A stretch of DNA of 20,399 nt from an archaeon (GTDB lineage: Archaea > Thermoproteota > QMWL01): positions 1 through 20,399 of the forward strand of contig QMWL02000005.1 of NCBI GenBank assembly GCA_003661605.2, given 5' to 3'. Made by a program: the position numbers and the translations under genes. The notes beneath the pieces were generated by a model. The model did no database searches and had not been told where the DNA came from. It worked only from the letters and a program-made list of their open reading frames with translations. The stretch's first letter is position 1. The number at the start of each line of letters is the position of its first letter. Below, piece by piece: positions 12,765 through 19,229 of the stretch.

Positions 12765-15245
12765 GTGGCAAATGGCTACGTAGGGCGCGTAGCATTCGTC
12801 GACTTAGAGGAGAAGAAGGTGGTTGTCGATCACGTTGATTGGGATATCGCGGCGAGCTACATTGGAGGAAGGGGGTACGCTGCTCGGTTAGTTTACGACC
12901 ACGTTCCTGCATCTGCAGACCCGCTATCGGAGAAGAACATCGTAGTGCTTGCCACGGGACCTATTACCGGGACTTTAGCGCCTACGAGTGGTCGAATGGT
13001 GTTTTCTGGGATAAGCCCTCTGACAAACACCGTTTTCGATTCAAACGTGGGGGGTGTTTTTGGCGCTCTGCTAAAGCGAGGGGGGTTTGATATCGTTGTC
13101 ATTAGGGGGGTTGCTGAAACACCGGTCTTCCTGAATATCTACCGGGGGCGTATAGACATAGAGGACGCGGGCGGTATATGGGGGAAGGATACTGTGGAAG
13201 CTACGCGCCATCTTCGGCAGCACTATCCGGGCAGTAGTGTAGCAGCGATAGGACCAGCGGGGGAGAACAGAGTCCGATTTGCCTGTATCATGGTAGATGG
13301 AAGACGTGCTGCAGGGCGAGGAGGACTTGGAGCAGTTTTGGGAGCGAAGCGTGTGAAGGCGATTGTAGTAAGGGGAAGAGGGGTTATCGCTGTAGCCAAT
13401 TCTTACGCGTTTAGAAAGGAGGTAAAGCGGATTCGCGAGATTCTTGGACGCAACCCGATTACAGGGTTCAGTCTGCGAACCTATGGTACAGCAACCCTAA
13501 TGCACGTCATCAATCGTGCGGGAATACTGCCTCACCGTAACTTTCGAACAGGATTCTGGCAAGAGGCAGAAGCGCTAAGCGGTGAGGAGGTTACTAAGCA
13601 TCTACAGCCAGTTGTTGAGGCGTGTTATGCATGTCCCATAGGATGTGGACGTACAGTCGTGCCAAGAAAGGGACGGTTTGCGGGTCAGCGAGTTGGATCG
13701 CCTGAGTACGAAAGCTTGTGGGCACTTGGAGTGGATTGTGCTGTAGCAGATCTGGATGAAGTGGTAAATGCTATCGAGCTGTGTAACCGCCTCGGTCTTG
13801 ATACGATTTCCACAGGAGCGGTGATTGCGTTTGCTATGGAGGCTCGCGAACAGGGTTATCTGAAGGAAGGTCCACGGTGGGGAGATGCACATGCTATTCA
13901 ACAGCTGATAGAAGATATCGCATATCGAAGAGAACTCGGCGACCTACTCGCGGAGGGATCAATGCGCGCTGCGGAGCAACTCGGATGCCCCGACTTAGCT
14001 ATGCACGTGAAAGGTCTGGAGTTGCCAGCTTACGATCCGCGAGGAGCTAAAGGTATGGGATTAGCCTACGCTACCTCAAATCGAGGCGGATGTCACCTAC
14101 GCGCCTACCTTGTCATGAGCGAGGTTCTGAGTGTTCCTCGTTTCCTCGACCCACTTACGATAGAGGGGAAGGCGCGGCTAGTGAAACTACTCCAAGATGT
14201 GTTCGCCGTACTTGATTCCATGGTCGTATGCAAGTACACCGCACTAGCGCTCTTCGACACCCTAGAATATGAGCCACGCTTCTATGCGCGCCTTCTTACT
14301 ACCGCTACTGGATTCTATGTGGACGAAGAGGAGTTCCGCCTAATTGGAGAGCGCATATACAATCTGGAGCGGTTCATTAACGTAGAACGTGGATTTGACC
14401 GCCGCCATGACACGCTACCCCGCCGCTTCCTGGAGGTTCCCCTACCGGAGGGTCCGGCTGCTGGTCAGGTAGTTTTGTTAGATAGGATGTTGGATGAGTA
14501 CTACCGGCTGAGGGGGTGGGATCCGCAGGGAGTGCCTATGGATGGGAAGCTGATAGCGTTGGGGATCATTCACGAGCCTCGCTGGCCAAAGCTACAGGTT
14601 GCTCTAGACTTGCGGAACCTGACTGAGGCGGTGCGTATTGCAAAGGCGTGTTACGCAGTTGGAGTAGACTGGATCGAAGTGGGGACGCCGCTTGTAAAAA
14701 GCGCGGGGATGGAAGCGGTGCGTGCTATCAAACGCGCGTGCCCTCACGCAGTGGTGATCGCAGATCTGAAGACGCTCGATACAGGGTGGTTAGAGACCGA
14801 GCTAGCAGCACAAGCAGGAGCGGACATCGTCAGTATTGCTGGGTTAGCGAGCGACCACACAATTCGAGATGCAGTAGGGTGTGCTCGTCGCTATGGAGTA
14901 AAGATAATGGTAGATTTGATCGAGGTTGCGGATCCAGCGAAGCGTGCAAAGCAACTCGAAGCACTAGGCGTTGACTACATCTGCGTACACAGTGGGATCG
15001 ATGCGCAGCGAGACCGTGCACAAGAAATCGATAGGAAGGTGCAAGCAATTGGTCGGGTTGTTAGAACTGTCCGTATCCCGGTTGCAGTAGCAGGAGGGAT
15101 TCGCCTAAACACGGTGGACCGAGTTCTGACCTCGGGGGCGAAGATCATTATTGTTGGAGCAGCTATAACCCGCGCGGGCGACCCTGCTGCAGCAGCAAAG
15201 GCTTTCTTAAAGCGCTTAGCCCGCTATCGTGAACGTCGACGTTAG
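12765..15245 (+). CDS. Aldehyde:ferredoxin oxidoreductase fused to 3-hexulose-6-phosphate synthase
   Basis: One uninterrupted 826-codon frame with two enzymes. Residues 1-600 are a complete AOR-family tungsten-pterin enzyme: YIGGRGYAARLVYDHVP, LATGPITGTLAPTSGRMVFS, SNVGGVFGALLKRGGFD, and [4Fe-4S] ligands Cys287, Cys290, Cys294 (ACYACPIGC) plus Cys489 (MVVCKYT), the spacing known from Pyrococcus AOR. Such enzymes oxidise aldehydes to acids with ferredoxin as acceptor. Residues 607-826 are 3-hexulose-6-phosphate synthase: QVALDL, EVGTPL, ADLKTLDTG (Asp667, Lys669, Asp672), VHSGIDAQ (His742), AVAGGI and IIVGAAIT. HPS joins formaldehyde to ribulose 5-phosphate or releases it in reverse. The junction (MLDEYYRLRGWDPQGVP then LIALGI-IHEPRWPKLQVAL) joins a normal AOR end to a normal HPS start. 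The natural reading is formaldehyde channelling. GTG start. Confidence 0.92.
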   Translation: MANGYVGRVAFVDLEEKKVVVDHVDWDIAASYIGGRGYAARLVYDHVPASADPLSEKNIVVLATGPITGTLAPTSGRMVFSGISPLTNTVFDSNVGGVFGALLKRGGFDIVVIRGVAETPVFLNIYRGRIDIEDAGGIWGKDTVEATRHLRQHYPGSSVAAIGPAGENRVRFACIMVDGRRAAGRGGLGAVLGAKRVKAIVVRGRGVIAVANSYAFRKEVKRIREILGRNPITGFSLRTYGTATLMHVINRAGILPHRNFRTGFWQEAEALSGEEVTKHLQPVVEACYACPIGCGRTVVPRKGRFAGQRVGSPEYESLWALGVDCAVADLDEVVNAIELCNRLGLDTISTGAVIAFAMEAREQGYLKEGPRWGDAHAIQQLIEDIAYRRELGDLLAEGSMRAAEQLGCPDLAMHVKGLELPAYDPRGAKGMGLAYATSNRGGCHLRAYLVMSEVLSVPRFLDPLTIEGKARLVKLLQDVFAVLDSMVVCKYTALALFDTLEYEPRFYARLLTTATGFYVDEEEFRLIGERIYNLERFINVERGFDRRHDTLPRRFLEVPLPEGPAAGQVVLLDRMLDEYYRLRGWDPQGVPMDGKLIALGIIHEPRWPKLQVALDLRNLTEAVRIAKACYAVGVDWIEVGTPLVKSAGMEAVRAIKRACPHAVVIADLKTLDTGWLETELAAQAGADIVSIAGLASDHTIRDAVGCARRYGVKIMVDLIEVADPAKRAKQLEALGVDYICVHSGIDAQRDRAQEIDRKVQAIGRVVRTVRIPVAVAGGIRLNTVDRVLTSGAKIIIVGAAITRAGDPAAAAKAFLKRLARYRERRR

Positions 15246-15492
15246 CGATCTAGTGGCGGAGAAGGGAGAGGCTCTCGAAAAGCTGGTTGAGTTCCTTGAA
15301 GAGCGGTTGGGGAGTGAGGTGCGTCTAGATGGAGATACACTCGTTGTTGAGGCAGAGATCACAAAAACCGACTTACGGTTACTTCTGAAGAAGTTTCTCT
15401 ACAAGGAGAGGCTAAAAGGAGACTTTCGTGTAATATCGATTCCTGAAGGACTCAGGGTAAAGCGGCGAAAGAAGTACGAAGAAACTGGTTGA
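15229..15492 (+). CDS. Protein resembling eukaryotic ribosomal protein eL22
   Basis: An 87-residue basic protein. Laid by eye against eukaryotic eL22 (remembered sequence), the order of elements agrees: KLVEFLEERL against FEQFLQERI, a strand LVVEAEITKTDL against ITVTSEVPFSKR, the Lys-rich helix LRLLLKKFLYKERLKG against YLKYLTKKYLKKNNLRD, then FRVISIPEGLRVKRRKKY against LRVVANSKESYELRYF. It lacks the eukaryotic basic and acidic terminal tails. eL22 is rare in archaea, so this could be a ribosomal protein or an RNA-binding relative. The GTG start overlaps the end of the AOR-HPS gene by 17 bases, and its stop overlaps the next start, implying translational coupling. Assignment rests on pattern only. 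Confidence 0.58.
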   Translation: MNVDVSDLVAEKGEALEKLVEFLEERLGSEVRLDGDTLVVEAEITKTDLRLLLKKFLYKERLKGDFRVISIPEGLRVKRRKKYEETG

Positions 15493-15722
15493 GGACTACA
15501 ACGTTCGGCGTACTCCTCTTTGTTTTCTGTATGGTTCTGATAGGAGTGTACACCTACCTCGTTTTCCTCGCGGATCTGACCATTGAGCAGCGGTATTGGG
15601 TGTTGGCAGTTCCCGTCTACTTGGTAGTGGTGGTATTTCTCGGGCTTGTTGCATGGGTGGGATGGAACATGTTTAGGACGCTGCCCTCGCGAGAGCTGAA
15701 GCAGCAGACAGTCGAGGAGTAG
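15489..15722 (+). CDS. Small two-helix membrane protein
   Basis: A 77-residue protein with two predicted transmembrane helices: residues 6-28 (FGVLLFVFCMVLIGVYTYLVF) and about 36-62 (YWVLAVPVYLVVVVFLGLVAWVGW), joined by a short acidic loop (ADLTIEQR) and followed by a charged tail (SRELKQQTVEE). No motif gives a function. The TTG start overlaps the stop of the eL22-like gene (TTGA), so it closes the AOR-HPS operon. The last 50 bases run antisense to the end of herA, so both reading frames use the same DNA there. The hydrophobic pattern makes it a convincing gene despite its size. Confidence 0.65.
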   Translation: MRTTTFGVLLFVFCMVLIGVYTYLVFLADLTIEQRYWVLAVPVYLVVVVFLGLVAWVGWNMFRTLPSRELKQQTVEE

Positions 15723-17175
15723 CAAAGAAGCGGCGGGTTTCTCCTTGCGCTTCTGCCTCTAATCCAGATACACGCACCAGAACCGGTAAGTTCCTTGTAA
15801 CGACTCCAACAACGAGGCATACGCCACGAGGGAGATTAGGGAGAAGGTAGCGTACGGTGTCTACATCGATGCGTGAAGCGCGAGCAACGAAGCGAAGGTC
15901 GTTTTCGTTTACGAATCTGAAGAGAAAGAGGTTGTCTAGCTGTCGGTAAACGTGATCTGGTATACGAGATGGTTGGTTTGTTACGAATATAGTGAAGATG
16001 CCAAGATGCCGCATCCTGGTTACAATCTCCTCCCAGTGCGTGTCCCTGAGGTACAGGTGCGCCTCCTCCGCAACCAGAAAGAGGGGGGGTAGTGCACGCT
16101 GCTCGAGGAGGTCGGCTAGCTTGCTGAGAATGTATTCGACAATTACGCGTTGAAGCATAGGAGAGAGGCTGTGCAGATCCAATATGACCGTGTTTCCCTT
16201 TGCGAGCAAATCAGGGACAGGGTCTTGTTGGGCTGCTTGGTCGTTGAATAACTGCGTACTTCGGAGGTATTCGAGTCGGGAGTAGATCGCTTCTCGCACC
16301 TGATAGGATACCCCATTGCGCCGCATTACCTCTTGCATGAGCGCAGAAAGAGTGGGTGTGATTCCGCGCTGCTCTAAGTTCTGCCATGCTATCCTAAGAA
16401 CACGCTGGGACTGCGCGGGTAGTTGGAGCGCGTTTGCGAGGAGTCGTATGAAGCTGCGTAGACCAATTGCTTCGACGGAAAGCTGGTAATTTTCGCAAGG
16501 GCGTAGGACGTGGATGCGGTTATGCCAGGGGGCAGGAGTTCCATCACGAAGATACCCTATTCGTGTGTACTCTCCGTTAACGTCGAGGACTAGCAGAGGG
16601 ACGTTGTACTTCAAAAGCCCTAGAACGAGGTGCTTTGCTAAGTGAGACTTGCCCATACCCTTCATACCGGTAATGACGCTAACGGTTCCGTCGAGGCGTT
16701 CGGCATCGATTACGAACTCGGTATCTACGGAGCTACGCCAAAAGCTACCGATGCAGATGGGGTAGTGAACCTTCCCTGGGTTTAGGAGGGTGGCTAGCTG
16801 CTCGTGTTCGAGAACCTGGACTATCGACTGTGCACGAGAAGGTGCGTAACCTACAAACTCGTCTAGCTGGTCGCCAGCGATTGCAGCGCGAGCCTCACAT
16901 ACGAGAAGAGAGGCATCACGAACCTCCGTTAGTACGTTAAGTATGCCCATCGGATCGTGGTCCTCTACTTCTACAACAAGCTCGCTCTCTAGCTCTTCAC
17001 GTAGGTAGTCCTCTAAGAGACCCGGCAGGTCTGCGTACTCTATATCGATTATCTGTAGAAGAAGACCGCGGTCGCTTAACCGATCTTTTAGGAGGAGGTA
17101 AGCTCCGGGGCTGTATCTCTGTGGCTCTAGGGTGAGAAGGAGGTAGCGAGTTCCTGTCTTCTTTAGTAGCCTCAA
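15673..17175 (-). CDS. herA: HerA-type hexameric DNA translocase ATPase
   Basis: HerA pumps double-stranded DNA and works with NurA nuclease and Mre11-Rad50 in resecting DNA ends for recombination. At 500 residues it has the usual length. The first 140 residues form the HAS-barrel region. The RecA-like core has Walker A GMKGMGKS at 170-177 (a variant of G-x-x-G-x-GKS), LLVLDVNGEY just after it, Walker B LFLVAEEAHLYL with Glu370/Glu371, and the VTNQPSRIPDHVYRQLDNLFLFRF segment that follows in HerA proteins. The carboxy end returns to the barrel (PVLVRVSGLE). The TTG start overlaps the nurA TGA stop by four bases (TTGA), showing translational coupling. The 3' end overlaps the convergent small membrane-protein gene by 50 bases. 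Confidence 0.9.
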   Translation of the reverse strand: MRLLKKTGTRYLLLTLEPQRYSPGAYLLLKDRLSDRGLLLQIIDIEYADLPGLLEDYLREELESELVVEVEDHDPMGILNVLTEVRDASLLVCEARAAIAGDQLDEFVGYAPSRAQSIVQVLEHEQLATLLNPGKVHYPICIGSFWRSSVDTEFVIDAERLDGTVSVITGMKGMGKSHLAKHLVLGLLKYNVPLLVLDVNGEYTRIGYLRDGTPAPWHNRIHVLRPCENYQLSVEAIGLRSFIRLLANALQLPAQSQRVLRIAWQNLEQRGITPTLSALMQEVMRRNGVSYQVREAIYSRLEYLRSTQLFNDQAAQQDPVPDLLAKGNTVILDLHSLSPMLQRVIVEYILSKLADLLEQRALPPLFLVAEEAHLYLRDTHWEEIVTRMRHLGIFTIFVTNQPSRIPDHVYRQLDNLFLFRFVNENDLRFVARASRIDVDTVRYLLPNLPRGVCLVVGVVTRNLPVLVRVSGLEAEAQGETRRFFATPRLSAASALARAAS

Positions 17176-18194
17176 TGCACCGACCAGCTTAGGGAGTGGT
17201 GTGCGAAGGGTCCGAAGAGCCTGTGACGTAGTTTGTGTTCTCTAGTGACTGGGATTCCGTAGGTTTTTAGTAACGCACGGCGGATGGCGAGGACTTCTCC
17301 AGTTGTAAAGATGGCGTAAATGTGTGCAAGGCGTAATGGTTCGGGGTACCCATCGGTAAGGTCCGTAGCGGCGACGAAAAGACCGAGGTCCAGTAGCTCG
17401 GGAAGAGGGTTCACTACATCGATTCTAAAGGGATGGAGGAATACGTGAGTTGAGACGACAGCTACGAGTACGTGAAGGCTATGGGTTACGACTACTGCGT
17501 GTAGAGGAGGGAGGGTAGCACCCTCTTGGAGGAGGTGTAGAGCGATGCGAGAAGACTTGCACACGCCGAGTATCCGCAAGCAGCGTTTGCGAGCGATATC
17601 GGATAACGTATGAGGGATAGAGGGGTTGCTAATGGGTACTGCAAGCGCACCATCTACGAGAAGGATGCTATTTGGAGGCACGATCGAAGCGGCAGCAGTC
17701 CAGAGAGCGCGCTCAAAGGCATTGAGTAGTGTTAGAAGAGGAGGCTGTCGTGCATCAGGCTCGCTTAGACCTGCTAAACGACTGATGCGTCGAATCAGGT
17801 ATGGGTAGGTAGTATCGGTAAGATGCACAAGAAAGGGCCCCCAGCGGATTACGCGGTAGCGAGGTCGCGGTTTAAACAAGCGGGTTACGAGAACAGCACG
17901 AAGAGCAACAAGAGAGCCCTTTGGTGTTTCACCGACCTGAACTACTGAAGCATCCAGTGCTGTAACGCATATGCCGCTACACGTTACGTGGGGGATGGGG
18001 CGAGGGCGTAGATTGCATACTTGAGGGGGAGCAGCATCAGGTAGCATCTCTGCTAGGGTTTGTGCTTCTTGTTCAATAGGAACAATGTAGCGAGGTTTAT
18101 CTATCGTAAGAGTTTCTGCGAAAATATCTGTAAGGTTTCTAAGTAGAGGAGTTGCATCGGGTGCGACAGATTTTTTACTGATCACCATCACCAT
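17172..18194 (-). CDS. nurA: NurA-domain nuclease
   Basis: NurA is the 5'-3' nuclease that partners HerA in DNA end resection. Family features are present in order: LDASVVQVG with metal-binding Asp82 (in CVTALDAS), ILLVDGALAVPI with Asp182, GVCKSSRI in the position of the usual V-x-K-S/R segment, and TDGYPEPLRLAHIYA near the end with His292 (numbering counted from the TTG at 18197; subtract one for the ATG start). About 340 residues, normal for the family. Several starts cluster at the 5' end (TTG 18197, ATG 18194, GTG 18191, ATG 18188); I chose the ATG at 18194 because a TTTATTAA box is centred 25 bases upstream. Directly coupled to herA. An otherwise typical archaeal repair operon, here without mre11 or rad50 beside it. 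Confidence 0.85.
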   Translation of the reverse strand: MVMVISKKSVAPDATPLLRNLTDIFAETLTIDKPRYIVPIEQEAQTLAEMLPDAAPPQVCNLRPRPIPHVTCSGICVTALDASVVQVGETPKGSLVALRAVLVTRLFKPRPRYRVIRWGPFLVHLTDTTYPYLIRRISRLAGLSEPDARQPPLLTLLNAFERALWTAAASIVPPNSILLVDGALAVPISNPSIPHTLSDIARKRCLRILGVCKSSRIALHLLQEGATLPPLHAVVVTHSLHVLVAVVSTHVFLHPFRIDVVNPLPELLDLGLFVAATDLTDGYPEPLRLAHIYAIFTTGEVLAIRRALLKTYGIPVTREHKLRHRLFGPFAHHSLSWSVH

Positions 18195-18214
18195 CAAGCC
18201 TATGCAGTGGAGGG

Positions 18215-18223
18215 TTAATAAAT
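18215..18223. promoter_or_regulatory. TATA-like box between nurA and the divergent winged-helix gene
   Basis: TTAATAAAT (ATTTATTAA on the minus strand) is centred 25 bases before the nurA ATG at 18194, fitting a leaderless nurA-herA transcript. Read on the plus strand it would start a transcript near 18244, in front of an ATG at 18273. Confidence 0.5.
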
Positions 18224-18272
18224 GTTGGTGTTCATCTTGCGCAATTCAACAACAAATTATCCTCAGGGAGCA

Positions 18273-18674
18273 ATGACGCCTGAACAGCAGGTACGAGTGC
18301 GTCTTAAGGTTGGGGACGTTGAAGTAGAGATTGTTACATCAGATCTTGAAATGCTGGAGAAGGCGGTGCATCGGGTTATTGCAGCAGCACGGTCAGCAGT
18401 AGCGGCGACACCTCCGGCACCACCAACGGTGAGTACGCGTGTAGCAGGACGCCGAAGAGGGACGTGTAGGGATCTAATTCTTGAGCTCGTCGAGGAGGGG
18501 TTCTTCGATCAAGAGAGAAACCTAGGAGAAGTTTGGGAGCGGTTGCGTGTTAAAGGGTATACTTACGATCGGACAGCGGTTGCTCATGCACTTCTCGATT
18601 TGGTGCGGGAGGGGGTTCTTGTTCGCGAGGGGAGACCTCGTAGTTTCGTGTATAGGCGGCGCTCTACCGGCTAG
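18273..18674 (+). CDS. Small protein with beta domain and winged-helix-like domain
   Basis: A 133-residue protein of unknown role. Residues 5-35 (VRVRLKVGDVEVEIVTSDLEMLEKAVHRVI) look like three short strands and a helix. An Ala/Pro-rich linker follows (about 38-55: AVAATPPAPPTVSTRV). Residues 60-128 look like a winged helix: DLILELVEEGFF, then LGEVWERLRVKGYTYDRTAVAHALLDLVREGVLVREG and a basic strand ending. I chose the ATG at 18273 because it sits right before the beta domain, as in the converging partner gene; an ATG at 18222 would add 17 residues but lies on the TATA-like box. Divergent from nurA and overlapping the 3' end of the next gene by 11 bases. Possibly a DNA-binding factor connected with nurA-herA. 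Confidence 0.65.
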   Translation: MTPEQQVRVRLKVGDVEVEIVTSDLEMLEKAVHRVIAAARSAVAATPPAPPTVSTRVAGRRRGTCRDLILELVEEGFFDQERNLGEVWERLRVKGYTYDRTAVAHALLDLVREGVLVREGRPRSFVYRRRSTG

Positions 18675-19197
18675 CTCGGCGTTCGAGACCTGGTAGGATT
18701 TGGTGCTCGACATAGTAGAGACCTTTGTCGGTTATACGGAGGAAGGTTTCGCGTCGTTCGCCGCGTAAACGGTCTGCATATCCTTCTCGGACGATCTTAG
18801 GTATCTGATTGGTAACTGTGCGAGCAGCAGCACCGGTGACAAAGGGTAGTTCTTTAACCAGGAGGTGGGGAGGTTTATCAGGCATTACACGGTTACGGAT
18901 GAGCGCAGCGGTGAGACATAGTAAGATTTTATCGAAGGCAGGTAGGTTTCGTGCAGGGTCTTTTAGAACAATGGCGCCATCGCTAGTGATAGTTAGGAAG
19001 GGGTATAGTCGCTCCGCGAGGGCTGCGAGATCGGGGTGATAGATGAGGCGGAAGGACGTGACGAGGTGGGGAATTATTCCCTCCGCGAGCGTGTACAATT
19101 TCCCGATTGCTTCTTTGGCAGAAGTAGCGGTGAAGGTTATCCTTTGCTCTCCCCACTCTATTTCTACCCGTATTTTTGCCTCTGGTTCGAGGCTCAT
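18664..19197 (-). CDS. Small protein with beta domain and winged-helix-like domain (partner of the converging gene)
   Basis: A 177-residue protein of unknown role. Its first 40 residues (IRVEIEWGEQRITFTATSAKEAIGKLYTLAEGI) have the same strand-strand-strand-helix pattern as the start of the converging gene. A middle segment (45-90) includes LIYHPDLAALAERLYPFLTI. Residues 95-170 resemble a winged helix: KILLCLTAALIRNRVMPDKPP, LPFVTGAAARTVTNQIPKIVREGYADRLRGE, then RETFLRITDKGLYYVEHQIL, which is typical wing-plus-last-helix text. It is probably a DNA-binding protein. ATG start with a TATATTA box 27 bases upstream, one of the clearest promoters in the window. Relationship between the two genes is inferred by eye from layout. 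Confidence 0.68.
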   Translation of the reverse strand: MSLEPEAKIRVEIEWGEQRITFTATSAKEAIGKLYTLAEGIIPHLVTSFRLIYHPDLAALAERLYPFLTITSDGAIVLKDPARNLPAFDKILLCLTAALIRNRVMPDKPPHLLVKELPFVTGAAARTVTNQIPKIVREGYADRLRGERRETFLRITDKGLYYVEHQILPGLERRASR

Positions 19198-19220
19198 ACA
19201 GCGTGGGTAAAGAGTGTGAG

Positions 19221-19227
19221 TAATATA
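19221..19227 (-). promoter_or_regulatory. TATA box for the 177-residue winged-helix gene
   Basis: TATATTA on the minus strand, centred 27 bases before the ATG at 19197, in the 32-base gap after glmS. Best TATA match in the window; indicates a leaderless transcript separate from glmS. Confidence 0.55.
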
Positions 19228-19229
19228 CC

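Noticed and set aside
12712..12912. Longer amino terminus for the transglutaminase-like protein
   Set aside because: The extra 67 residues are Pro/Ser/Arg-rich, run antisense through the first codons of the AOR-HPS gene and would place the signal peptide in the middle of the chain. The GTG at 12711 gives a normal secreted start.
14540..14600. Two separate genes (AOR and HPS) instead of a fusion
   Set aside because: No stop codon occurs between the domains in the frame, and there is no start codon with spacing or ribosome site that fits an independent HPS. A sequencing error cannot be excluded but nothing suggests one.
18222..18272. Upstream ATG as start of the first winged-helix gene
   Set aside because: This ATG lies on the TATA-like box itself, and the extra 17 residues are not part of the domain shared with the converging gene; the ATG at 18273 fits better, though this is not certain.
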